Assembly (NCBI GenBank): GCA_905480085.1 | Contig: CAJQPD010000228.1 | Location: forward strand, 1 to 8,108 | Length of the DNA stretch: 8,108 nt | Reading direction: 5' to 3' | DNA from: an uncultured Acidimicrobiia bacterium | Lineage (GTDB): Bacteria > Actinomycetota > Acidimicrobiia > Spongiisociales > JAENVV01 | Part shown: positions 1 to 5,490 of the stretch, piece after piece | Position numbering within the stretch: the stretch's first letter is position 1 | How the letters are laid out: each line of letters begins with the position of its first letter | Notes under the pieces: model-generated | What the model saw: the letters and a program-made list of their open reading frames with translations, nothing else | Database searches by the model: none | What the model was told of the DNA's origin: nothing | Program-made: the position numbers and the translations under genes

Positions 1-394
1 GGTACCAGGTCGAGTCAGTCACCCCGACCACAATGTCAGCTGTCCCTTTTGAAATCCGTACCAACGCCGCGCCGGTTCCGCCCGACTCGACAAAGCCCTC
101 CGCGCCAACCGTACGGGCCTCTTGGGCAACCATGTCTGCGACCAACAGAGCAGCCCCCTGGGTGTGCCATTCGTGACCGGTCGCGGAGCATTCGCCTTCA
201 CACCAAGATTGATCGGCCCGTCCGCCGAAGGTGTCGTCGAACACTTCGGCAAGATCGTTCTCGAGTGCAACAACGGGGTCCGCCGACGACCGCCAGATCA
301 CCACAGCTCCGCCGAACAGCGTCACGAACAGCGCGGCTATCACCACAAAGGTGACGGCCTTTCGTCGGCCGGGTTCGGACGGTTCTTGATCCAT
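1..394 (-). CDS. Membrane-anchored protein of unknown function, C-terminus cut off by window edge
   Basis: An open frame runs from an ATG (CAT at 392-394) leftward to the window edge with no stop, giving 131 residues of a longer protein. The first 12 residues are polar and end in basic residues (PGRRK). Residues 13-34 form one hydrophobic membrane span, so the N-terminus is predicted inside and the rest outside the cell. The exported part contains a close cysteine pair, C65 and C69, in a WCEGEC context that could form a disulfide or bind metal, and then a mixed alpha/beta-like stretch. I do not recognise the family. The frame was chosen over overlapping frames because it has a plausible topology, normal amino-acid composition and a TANNNT box 8 nt before its ATG. 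It is transcribed divergently from the amidotransferase-like gene at 480. A signal-anchor and a cleaved signal peptide cannot be told apart here. Confidence 0.75.
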   Translation of the reverse strand, partial: MDQEPSEPGRRKAVTFVVIAALFVTLFGGAVVIWRSSADPVVALENDLAEVFDDTFGGRADQSWCEGECSATGHEWHTQGAALLVADMVAQEARTVGAEGFVESGGTGAALVRISKGTADIVVGVTDSTWY

Positions 395-402
395 GGGTGA
401 TC

Positions 403-408
403 ACACTA
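403..408 (-). promoter_or_regulatory. Candidate -10 box (TAGTGT) of a leaderless promoter
   Basis: Read on the minus strand, TAGTGT ends 8 nt before the ATG at 394. That places the expected transcription start on or beside the start codon, and no Shine-Dalgarno sequence lies between. No good -35 hexamer sits at the usual 16-18 nt distance. It matches the TANNNT pattern seen at other starts in this window. Confidence 0.45.
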
Positions 409-465
409 GAACGATGTCACCGGTCCCGCAGGCGGGTCCGGTATGTCCGACTTTTGGTGGTCCGA

Positions 466-471
466 TACAAT
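466..471 (+). promoter_or_regulatory. Candidate -10 box (TACAAT) of a leaderless promoter
   Basis: TACAAT matches TATAAT at five of six positions and lies 8 nt before the ATG at 480. The predicted transcription start would fall at or next to the A of that ATG. There is no Shine-Dalgarno sequence, and no clear -35 box at 16-18 nt. This placement supports 480 as the start rather than an in-frame ATG at 393, whose extra 29 residues would be encoded across this box. Confidence 0.55.
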
Positions 472-479
472 CAGCGACC

Positions 480-1190
480 ATGCAACCGATCATCGGGATA
501 ACAACCTACGACAGAACCGAACACCCCTCCCCTTCAGCCCACTACGCCACTCACTATTGCGTCCCCACCGAATACGTCGACGCCGTGCGGCGAGCCGGAG
601 GCGTAGCCGTACTCTTGCCCCCCGGAGAACCGCACCCGGCCCGTTGGTTGGACAAGCTCGATGGCGTTGTCATATCCGGAGGTACCGATGTGGCCCCTGT
701 TCGCTATGGCGGCAATGATGACCCGCGGGTACAAACGGCGGCATTGGAGCGCGATCAATCCGAGTTCGAACTCATGGCGTCGCTCGTCGAGTCGACCATT
801 CCGGCCCTCTTGGTCTGTCGGGGTATCCAGGTACTCAACGTCAGCCTGGGCGGAACCCTCCACGCACATCTGCCAGATGTTGTCGAAGACGACATCCACC
901 GGGACGAAAACGGCCATTGGACGACCCATGCCATCGAGGCCGCTCCCGGTTCAGCTGTTGCCAAGGCCATGGGCACCGAACGGGTCGTCACCTATTCGGG
1001 GCACCACCAGGCACTTGATCGGGTGGCCGAGAGATTGGTCGTTACAGCCCTCGCCCCAGACGGAATCGTCGAGGCGGTCGAGCTACCCGGCCATCCGTGG
1101 CTGGTTGCCGTCCAATGGCATCCTGAAGTGACTGCCCACACCGATCCCACCCAGCAGGGTTTGTTCGACGACCTGATCCGGCACGCCTGA
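480..1190 (+). CDS. Class I glutamine amidotransferase-like hydrolase, peptidase C26 / gamma-glutamyl-GABA hydrolase family
   Basis: The 236-residue product is a single GATase1-type domain of the peptidase C26 family, to which PuuD belongs. PuuD hydrolyses the gamma-glutamyl bond of gamma-glutamyl-GABA in putrescine breakdown. Visible landmarks are the N-terminal PIIGITTY strand, the VVISGGTD oxyanion-side loop at residues 63-70, the nucleophile elbow LLVCRGIQVLN with Cys113, the G-G-T-L-H segment that follows it, a YSGHHQ loop at 172-177 and QWHPE with His214 and Glu216. The Cys-His-Glu triad is therefore complete, and the length is close to the usual 240-260. An in-frame ATG at 393 would add 29 residues without family resemblance and would include the -10 box, so the start is placed at 480. 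No glutamylpolyamine synthetase or other puu gene is visible, so the substrate is open; related proteins cleave other gamma-glutamyl compounds. The family call is firm, the substrate is not. Confidence 0.9.
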   Translation: MQPIIGITTYDRTEHPSPSAHYATHYCVPTEYVDAVRRAGGVAVLLPPGEPHPARWLDKLDGVVISGGTDVAPVRYGGNDDPRVQTAALERDQSEFELMASLVESTIPALLVCRGIQVLNVSLGGTLHAHLPDVVEDDIHRDENGHWTTHAIEAAPGSAVAKAMGTERVVTYSGHHQALDRVAERLVVTALAPDGIVEAVELPGHPWLVAVQWHPEVTAHTDPTQQGLFDDLIRHA

Positions 1191-1259
1191 CATACCGATC
1201 GCGCCCGCTGCTCCGATTGAAACATTTCTCCCAGGAATCGACGTCTTCTAGTTCAAACC

Positions 1260-1355
1260 TTGTCAGACACGCTCGGCGTGATCTTGTTCGTTGCGGCTCC
1301 GATCCTGCTCTTGGCATGGCTCATCCGATCGTTGGTTCGAGCCGATAAGGAATAA
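1260..1355 (+). CDS. Possible 31-residue single-span membrane peptide
   Basis: A TTG-started frame ending in TAA encodes 31 residues: a short acidic N-terminus (MSDTLG), a continuous hydrophobic stretch at about residues 7-22 with an internal proline, then a positively charged tail (R-S-L-V-R-A-D-K-E). This is the layout of small bitopic membrane proteins, with the basic end predicted to be cytoplasmic. It lies in the otherwise empty 250-nt gap between the amidotransferase-like gene and the cupin gene. Upstream is TAGTTC five nt before the TTG, close to the TANNNT pattern of leaderless starts here but ending in C. There is no Shine-Dalgarno sequence, and a leaderless TTG start would be unusual. 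A GTG at codon 7 is an alternative. I do not recognise a family, and it may be a chance frame. Confidence 0.4.
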   Translation: MSDTLGVILFVAAPILLLAWLIRSLVRADKE

Positions 1356-1428
1356 CCAAAAACACCCAAATCACCATTCCAAAGGCGGGTAGCCTCTGCT
1401 GGCGCCGCCATACCGTCGGCCCAAACCC

Positions 1429-1434
1429 AGGAGG
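1429..1434 (+). promoter_or_regulatory. Shine-Dalgarno AGGAGG for the cupin gene
   Basis: A perfect AGGAGG lies six nt before the GTG at 1441. It decides that GTG as the start over the in-frame ATG at 1468. Such a strong ribosome site implies a leadered mRNA, in contrast to the leaderless starts nearby. Confidence 0.8.
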
Positions 1435-1440
1435 CTGCTC

Positions 1441-1926
1441 GTGTTCGATTCGAAGGTGTCAGCGTTCATGGTGCCTCCCGGGGAGGGCCATGTCATTCGC
1501 GGGCCGGCCGGAGGACCCGCCACCGTCAAAGCGAACACCAATACCACCAACGGGTCGTTCACGCTCCTCGAGGTAGCCATCGGACCGAAGGAAGGACCGC
1601 CACTTCATTCCCATCGACGCGAAGATGAGATGTGGTACATCCTCGAAAGCAACTTCCGGTTCATCGCCGACGACCAAATCTTCATGGCTCAACCGGGATC
1701 ATTCTTTTTCGTACCCCGCCGAACCGCCCATTGCTTTCAAAACCTCGGGGATTCGCAAGGAAAGCTGCTCGTCATGTTCACGCCCTCGGGAATGGAACGG
1801 TTCTTCGAGGAACACGCCGCTCTGCCGGCCGGCCCGGCCGATCCAGATCGATACCGGGAGATCGCCAACAACTCCTGGATGGACGTGCTCGGCCCACCAC
1901 TTGGCCAACTACACCCGCTGGACTAG
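1441..1926 (+). CDS. Single-domain cupin protein
   Basis: The 161-residue product is a small beta-barrel cupin (Cupin_2 type). The first metal-binding motif is seen at G52-P-P-L-H56-S-H58-R-R-E-D-E63 followed by M-W-Y-I-L-E. The second is P85-G-S-F-F-F-V-P-R-R-T-A-H97-C-F-Q-N101. His56, His58, Glu63 and His97 give the full 3-His/1-Glu set for a divalent metal. The C-terminal 45 residues (from about 117) form a helical-looking tail that includes F-F-E-E, a feature I associate with cupins annotated as quercetin-2,3-dioxygenase-like, but no substrate can be assigned. It could be an oxygenase, an isomerase or a small-molecule binding protein. The start is GTG, supported by the upstream AGGAGG. 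Its TAG stop overlaps the TAG stop of the convergent epimerase gene within one CTAG. No signal peptide is seen, so it is probably cytoplasmic. Confidence 0.88.
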   Translation: MFDSKVSAFMVPPGEGHVIRGPAGGPATVKANTNTTNGSFTLLEVAIGPKEGPPLHSHRREDEMWYILESNFRFIADDQIFMAQPGSFFFVPRRTAHCFQNLGDSQGKLLVMFTPSGMERFFEEHAALPAGPADPDRYREIANNSWMDVLGPPLGQLHPLD

Positions 1927-2846
1927 CGGAGTAGTTCGGCCAGAGGGTCATGCCAGTCGGGGTATTTCGGCAGCCATCCGAGGGTGTCCTTGGCCTTCTG
2001 ATTGGAAACCGCCGGCTGTTCATCAATCAGATACCTGAGAATGGTCAGCGGCCCCAACGCGAACGTGATCGGTGGAACCCGGAGCGGCAACGGCGCTCCA
2101 ATCTCTCTGGCCATCCACGGCAGCAGATCCCCGGCCGTGACTCGTACGTCATCGGTGACGTTGTAGACACCTGTCGGTGCCCCGATGGCTTTGATGGTTG
2201 CCTCGGCAGCATCATCAAGGTGAAGCATGTGGAACGAACCCCGCCCTTGTCCGACAATCGGGAGCATTCTCTTGTGCAGCATCACGGCGTAGGCGCCGTC
2301 GGGGGCGAAATAGGTGCCCGGACCATAGAAGTGTCCGTAGCGCAGCACAACCCCGCCGGCCGCCAGCGTGGCCTCCTCAAGAATACCGATCGCTTTGATG
2401 ACCGACCGATGACTGGCCGGAGCGGTCAAATAGAGGGGATCGTCCTCTTTACGTATGCCGCTTCCCGGCTTCTGAGCAAAGGCAATCGATTGAGCGATCA
2501 ACTTGGCACCGGTCTCTCGGGCCGCCGCAGCCAGGGCGGGCGCCCCCAACACCCGAAGTTGGTTGGTCAGCTTGCCGTCACTATTTGCCTGGAGCGGATT
2601 CATCAACGATTTCGGAAGACTGGTCAGTTGATTGATGATGACTTCGGGTCGCGCTTCAACCGCTACTCGCTTGAGCGTCTCAGGGTCCAGAGCATCTCCT
2701 CTGGCTACTTCACAACCGGCCGCCGCCAGCTGTTTGGCCTTGGCATCTGAACGGGTTAAAGCAATGACCGTATGCCCGCTCGCCCGAAGCCGATCGATCA
2801 AAACCGGTCCAATGACGCCGGTCCCTCCGGCCAGAAACACCCGCAC
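1923..2846 (-). CDS. NAD(P)-dependent epimerase/dehydratase-family protein (atypical extended SDR)
   Basis: The product from the GTG at 2846 has 307 residues and starts directly with the Rossmann strand V-R-V-F-L-A followed by the nucleotide-binding G7-G-T-G10-V-I-G13. Arg32 after the second strand (A-L-T-R-S) suggests NADP preference. Further family landmarks are INQLTSL at about 71-77, a Ser at 120 in AQS, LRYGHFYGPGT at 168-178, HMLHLDDAAEA at 206-216 and YNVTDD at 228-233, with LGWLPKYPDW near the C-terminus. The classical YxxxK catalytic pair is not intact: Lys151 is in place but residue 147 is Arg, in the segment SHRSVIKA. This is seen in some sugar-epimerase-like actinobacterial relatives and may mean altered chemistry or mere binding. 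An in-frame upstream extension covers the DinB gene and has no family resemblance, so the GTG was chosen. It begins one base after the DinB stop (TGA-C-GTG), implying one mRNA and translational coupling. The substrate is unknown. Confidence 0.88.
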   Translation of the reverse strand: MRVFLAGGTGVIGPVLIDRLRASGHTVIALTRSDAKAKQLAAAGCEVARGDALDPETLKRVAVEARPEVIINQLTSLPKSLMNPLQANSDGKLTNQLRVLGAPALAAAARETGAKLIAQSIAFAQKPGSGIRKEDDPLYLTAPASHRSVIKAIGILEEATLAAGGVVLRYGHFYGPGTYFAPDGAYAVMLHKRMLPIVGQGRGSFHMLHLDDAAEATIKAIGAPTGVYNVTDDVRVTAGDLLPWMAREIGAPLPLRVPPITFALGPLTILRYLIDEQPAVSNQKAKDTLGWLPKYPDWHDPLAELLR

Positions 2847-2847
2847 G

Positions 2848-3303
2848 TCAGCTGATCCCGGCCAGGACGTCAGCTTGCCCGACGTGGAGGGTGTCATGGA
2901 AGAAGTAGAACTGAATGCGCGACCCCACCGGGACCTGCTGGTCACCGGATTCGACCAAACGTTCGAGGTCGGCGCCGGTAGATGCCCGGAGTGACCTGGC
3001 CAGCGCATCACCGGACACTGCCAGCAACTCTTTGATTTCGTCAAACGGTACGACGTCCGGTCCATCACCCGTGATCGGTTCCGACTCGCGGTCATAGCGG
3101 GCGTCGGTCCAGTCGATTCGGTCGGCCCCGAGCAGATGAAGAATCACGTTGCGGTAATTGACGATGTGACCAACCGTCCAGTTGAGGCAGTTGACGCCCT
3201 CATGTTGAATGAGACTCGTCGGGTGGTCCACTCCCTCGATCTGCCGAATGAGATATCCCGTGTTGCGAGCAAATCCGGCTGCCAGGTCATCTGCGATGTT
3301 CAT
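2848..3303 (-). CDS. DinB-like four-helix metalloprotein
   Basis: This 151-residue protein fits the DinB/YfiT-like superfamily (DUF664/mycothiol-dependent maleylpyruvate isomerase fold), four-helix bundles that bind a metal through three histidines. The landmarks are NWTVGHIVNYRN with His46 on helix 2 and FFHDTLHVGQADVLAG with His136 and His140 on helix 4, matching the usual H...HxxxH triad, and the length is typical. In high-GC Gram-positives such proteins often act as thiol-dependent (mycothiol) transferases or isomerases, but the family is diverse and the exact reaction cannot be read here. It is the first gene of a two-gene unit with the epimerase-like gene, separated by one base. The ATG at 3303 is preceded by a TANNNT box at six nt and no Shine-Dalgarno sequence, suggesting leaderless expression, and it diverges from the PPOX gene across 29 bp. 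Confidence 0.85.
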   Translation of the reverse strand: MNIADDLAAGFARNTGYLIRQIEGVDHPTSLIQHEGVNCLNWTVGHIVNYRNVILHLLGADRIDWTDARYDRESEPITGDGPDVVPFDEIKELLAVSGDALARSLRASTGADLERLVESGDQQVPVGSRIQFYFFHDTLHVGQADVLAGIS

Positions 3304-3309
3304 GGCAAC

Positions 3310-3315
3310 AAACTA
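3310..3315 (-). promoter_or_regulatory. Candidate -10 box (TAGTTT), leaderless promoter of the DinB-epimerase unit
   Basis: On the minus strand TAGTTT is followed by six bases (GTTGCC) and then the ATG at 3303. It shares the 29-bp divergent region with a plus-strand -10 box only five bp away. No clear -35 box is visible; it would have to lie inside the PPOX coding sequence. Confidence 0.5.
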
Positions 3316-3320
3316 CCGGT

Positions 3321-3326
3321 TAATCT
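3321..3326 (+). promoter_or_regulatory. Candidate -10 box (TAATCT), leaderless promoter of the PPOX gene
   Basis: TAATCT is followed by six bases (AGAGAC) and the ATG at 3333, the same geometry as the divergent DinB start. There is too little room for a ribosome-binding leader. Any -35 element would overlap the first codons of the DinB gene. Confidence 0.5.
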
Positions 3327-3332
3327 AGAGAC

Positions 3333-3725
3333 ATGCCGTACGATCACATCCGCCAGGCACGGTTCGGAATCCTCACCAGCGTGCGAGCCAATGGGCGCCC
3401 CCACGCAGTTCCGATCGTCTATGCGCTGGTTGGCGATCAGCTCGTCACTGCGGTCGATCAGAAACCGAAATCCACCCGCAAGCTGACCCGGCTGGAGAAT
3501 ATTCGCGTCAACCCGGCGGTATCCGTCCTCGTGCATCACGACGCCGAAGACTGGTCGCAGCTGTGGTGGGTGCGAGTTGACGGAGAGGCTCAAGTCGTCA
3601 ATCAGGCGGAGCCGGAATGGCAAGCAGCCCTTATGGAGAAATACCCCCAATACCGCGAGCAGCCGCCAGATGGACCGTGGATCATCGTCACGATTGATCG
3701 TGTTTCACATTGGGAGCACGCCTGA
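3333..3725 (+). CDS. PPOX-class F420/flavin-dependent oxidoreductase, Rv0121-like
   Basis: The 130-residue protein is a pyridoxamine-5'-phosphate-oxidase-like split barrel. It begins with an ARFGILTSVRANGRPHAVPIVY segment, the standard first two strands of the family, then a TAVDQKPKSTRKLTRLENI stretch at 39-57 where relatives bind the phosphate end of the cofactor, a hydrophobic NPAVSVLVHH strand at 60-69 and D-W-S-Q-L-W-W-V-R-V-D-G at 73-84. The tail K-Y-P-Q-Y-R at 103-108 and the W-I-I-V-T-I-D-R-V close the fold. The order and wording resemble the Rv0121 subgroup, described as probable F420-dependent enzymes. Which cofactor (F420 or FMN) and which substrate are used is not decided by sequence. 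The gene has its own short promoter and ends 10 bp from the convergent ferritin-like gene. It fits a cytoplasmic enzyme, probably a homodimer. Confidence 0.87.
   Translation: MPYDHIRQARFGILTSVRANGRPHAVPIVYALVGDQLVTAVDQKPKSTRKLTRLENIRVNPAVSVLVHHDAEDWSQLWWVRVDGEAQVVNQAEPEWQAALMEKYPQYREQPPDGPWIIVTIDRVSHWEHA
3424..3439 (+). repeat. 16-bp repeat copy 1, inverted copy at 3785-3800
   Basis: CGCTGGTTGGCGATCA inside the PPOX gene, encoding A-L-V-G-D-Q. The exact reverse complement lies at 3785-3800, and the core GGTTGGCGATCA recurs at 3727-3738. See the finding on this repeat; it may be coincidence. Confidence 0.5.
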
Positions 3726-3726
3726 C

Positions 3727-3796
3727 GGTTGGCGATCAGCCCCAGCGCTTGACGATCTGATGAACGACCGGCTCCAGATGCGGATGATCGCCAACC
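3727..3796. repeat. 12-bp inverted repeat at the junction of two convergent genes
   Basis: GGTTGGCGATCA at 3727-3738 and its exact reverse complement TGATCGCCAACC at 3785-3796 could pair as a 12-bp stem around a 46-nt loop. The left arm fills the 10-bp gap between the PPOX stop and the ferritin-like stop and covers the latter. The right arm lies in the end of the ferritin-like gene (L-V-G-D-H). A terminator or 3'-end processing role is possible, but there is no T-tract and the loop is long. Confidence 0.35.
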
Positions 3797-4785
3797 AGCG
3801 ACTGCGCCAGTGCGACAATCTCGGCTCGGGGCGCACCCGCGAACTCGTAGAACTCGAACGTCGGAGATGCCACGTAGTCGCCACCCACATCGAGGGTGGT
3901 CAGGTACTGAGCGACCGGCGACAGCAGCCCGGCCATTGCTCCGTACAGGTCCGGGATCAGTGCGTTGGCGTCGGCCCCTGGGGCGTACAACTCGTCCATC
4001 ACATACAAGACAAATGAGTAGAGGGCGTTCGCCAGTGTCGCCACCGGGCGGATGAATGGCGGGAAATCTGTGACGTGCGGATTCGACATCACCGGTCTGA
4101 CCGTACCGATTTCCACGACCCCATCGGCGAGTTGTTCGAACTTGTAATAGTGGGTCAATTCGCGGTGGTCCGGATCGGCATAGTGATGGTCGCCCACCCC
4201 CTCGCCCTGGTGAATAATGATCTCCATCGCGGCGAGTGCCGAGTCGCAGTCGTAGATTCCGACCAGGCCGCCGCTGTCAGCGGTGTCGAACTTCACCGGG
4301 TTATAGAACGCGGGATCGGAGAGCTGACGGTCAAGCCGAGGATTGTCGAACGGCTCGAGTTCTTTGACCGCTAACTCGATGGCTGAGTAGAACTGACCCA
4401 AGGTTTCATACTCATCGGCTTCGGCCGGGGCCCCGAGTTCGGCGGGCTGCTCGATCACCATAAAGAGGTCACGGATTACCCCTCGCGAACATGGCTCAAG
4501 GCTCACGATGACTTCGGGAACATGATGAGGCAAGGCCAGCGGATAGCTCGGGATACTCTCTTTCGCGTAGAATTTTGGTTCGCCACCGGTTCCGAGAAGC
4601 AAGTTGCCGACCAGTGCCAGATGAAGCATCTCTTCGACAGCCACGCTACGAATGAGTTTGGCCGCGTCCGACGTTGGATCGTCGAGCGAGTACATCGCGT
4701 ATAGATAGGTGGGAATCGTCGTTAGTTCAACAATGCCCGCCAGGCGAAGATGCTCGTGAAGGTGTTCGACAGTATCGAGCGGCAT
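3736..4785 (-). CDS. Stand-alone VioB-type ferritin-like protein (iminophenyl-pyruvate dimer synthase family domain)
   Basis: The 349-residue protein matches the ferritin-like domain also found in VioB, RebD and StaD, where it takes part in oxidative dimerisation of amino-acid-derived imines. Visible ligand candidates are Glu20 in IVELTTIPTYLYAMY, Glu51/Glu52 and His55 in VAVEEMLHLALVGNLL, then Glu188, His192 and Glu195 in AMEIIIHQGEG, with HYYKFEQL at 212-219 following. This is the usual set for a metal centre in a four-helix core. The C-terminal part (about 230-349) carries the helical N-A-L-Y-S-F-V-L-Y-V-M-D-E-L-Y segment common in this family. VioB itself is about three times longer, and no violacein, rebeccamycin or other indole genes are visible, so the role here is probably different and unassigned. 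Its ATG overlaps the stop of the upstream iron-sulfur gene by one base (TGATG), so the two are almost certainly co-translated. Confidence 0.87.
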   Translation of the reverse strand: MPLDTVEHLHEHLRLAGIVELTTIPTYLYAMYSLDDPTSDAAKLIRSVAVEEMLHLALVGNLLLGTGGEPKFYAKESIPSYPLALPHHVPEVIVSLEPCSRGVIRDLFMVIEQPAELGAPAEADEYETLGQFYSAIELAVKELEPFDNPRLDRQLSDPAFYNPVKFDTADSGGLVGIYDCDSALAAMEIIIHQGEGVGDHHYADPDHRELTHYYKFEQLADGVVEIGTVRPVMSNPHVTDFPPFIRPVATLANALYSFVLYVMDELYAPGADANALIPDLYGAMAGLLSPVAQYLTTLDVGGDYVASPTFEFYEFAGAPRAEIVALAQSLVGDHPHLEPVVHQIVKRWG

Positions 4786-5432
4786 CAGGCTTCGAACCCG
4801 ATCTCACCGTGGGTGCCATCGCAGAGGGGTTTGTTCTTCGACGCACCGCATCGGCACAGCGTGACCCGGTTCCGAATGGTCATTTGCTCACCGTTGGTCA
4901 GCACGATCGGAATCCCCCCGGACACAAAGAGCGGGCCATCGGGGACCGGACCGATCTCCCTGGCAAGAGGCGGTTCGATTTGCTCGCCATCTATCTCGTA
5001 GGACAGCGCCCCCGACGGACACTTCTCGAGCATGGCCATCAGGTGACCTCGCACAATCGTGTCCTCGGTCTCGGCCAGCATCTTGAACCAGTCGGTGATC
5101 TGGTTGCCGCAAAAGCCGGCGTGTTCGCAGAGCTCGCCATCTCGGACCACCACCATGCCGGTCCCTTCATGGCGTTTGATACCGTCCGCCGGGCGCTCGG
5201 CCGGAGCTCGTTCGGTACCGGCAAAAAACTCAAAGTTGTGCGAACCGTCGCAAAAAGGCTTGTTGTCCGATTTGCCACATCGGCACAACCGGTAAGTGGC
5301 CTCGGTCTCGATGGCCGGCCCGGTTTGCCAGGTAAGCGGTTCACCAAATTCGGATTCAACCTCCCGTTTCGGCCGCAGCGGAACCCCTCCTGATACCTCG
5401 TAGGGGCCGTGTTCTGTGACTTCTATTTTCAT
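4785..5432 (-). CDS. Double-CDGSH iron-sulfur protein with a central divergent 4Fe-4S domain
   Basis: The 215-residue protein has three metal-binding modules. The first CDGSH domain has C50-R-C52-G-K-S-D-N-K-P-F-C61-D-G-S-H65. The centre (about 85-150) looks like the divergent 4Fe-4S mono-cluster domain (Fer4_19), with LCEHAGFC (C102, C108) and K-C138-P-S-G-A-L. The second CDGSH domain has C193-R-C195-G-A-S-K-N-K-P-L-C204-D-G-T-H208. CDGSH sites hold a redox-active, pH-sensitive 2Fe-2S cluster with three Cys and one His, and both sites are complete. Each is preceded by a matching strand pair (GPYEVSGGVPL at 9-19, GPLFVSGGIPI at 166-176), showing internal duplication. The start is the ATG at 5432: an AGAAGG lies 10 nt before it, and the 43-residue extension to 5561 is unlike the family. 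It is the first gene of a unit with the ferritin-like gene, for which it may supply electrons (inference). Confidence 0.9.
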   Translation of the reverse strand: MKIEVTEHGPYEVSGGVPLRPKREVESEFGEPLTWQTGPAIETEATYRLCRCGKSDNKPFCDGSHNFEFFAGTERAPAERPADGIKRHEGTGMVVVRDGELCEHAGFCGNQITDWFKMLAETEDTIVRGHLMAMLEKCPSGALSYEIDGEQIEPPLAREIGPVPDGPLFVSGGIPIVLTNGEQMTIRNRVTLCRCGASKNKPLCDGTHGEIGFEA

Positions 5433-5442
5433 AACGCCAAAA

Positions 5443-5448
5443 CCTTCT
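5443..5448 (-). promoter_or_regulatory. Weak Shine-Dalgarno (AGAAGG) for the iron-sulfur gene
   Basis: On the minus strand AGAAGG stands 10 nt before the ATG at 5432, at the long end of usable spacing. It supports this start over upstream in-frame ATGs. Confidence 0.45.
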
Positions 5449-5490
5449 CGTCCGTGTCTATTCTCGTCCCTGACTAACAGCATACGCCGG

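Noticed and set aside
1..6. GGTACC at the very start of the window, as a possible cloning or junction scar
   Set aside because: The same hexamer occurs several more times in the window and the reading frame runs through it, so it is ordinary sequence at an arbitrary cut.
415..420. GTGACA (minus strand) as a -35 box for the gene starting at 394
   Set aside because: It matches TTGACA at five of six positions but lies only six nt from the -10 box, far too close for a sigma-70-type promoter.
534..929. 131-residue minus-strand frame within the amidotransferase-like gene
   Set aside because: The plus strand holds a full Cys-His-Glu triad; the minus frame is its antisense shadow.
1950..2750. 266-residue plus-strand frame opposite the epimerase gene
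   Set aside because: It is antisense to a gene with clear SDR motifs, has no family resemblance and shows the Arg/Gly/Gln-rich composition of a shadow frame in GC-rich DNA.
4674..5393. 239-residue plus-strand frame opposite the iron-sulfur gene
   Set aside because: It is antisense to two complete CDGSH motifs and spans the iron-sulfur/ferritin-like junction without recognisable domains.
3736..5432. Reading the VioB-type gene as part of a violacein or indolocarbazole cluster
   Set aside because: No tryptophan oxidase, chromopyrrolic-acid or monooxygenase partners are in the window, and the protein is a stand-alone domain much shorter than VioB.
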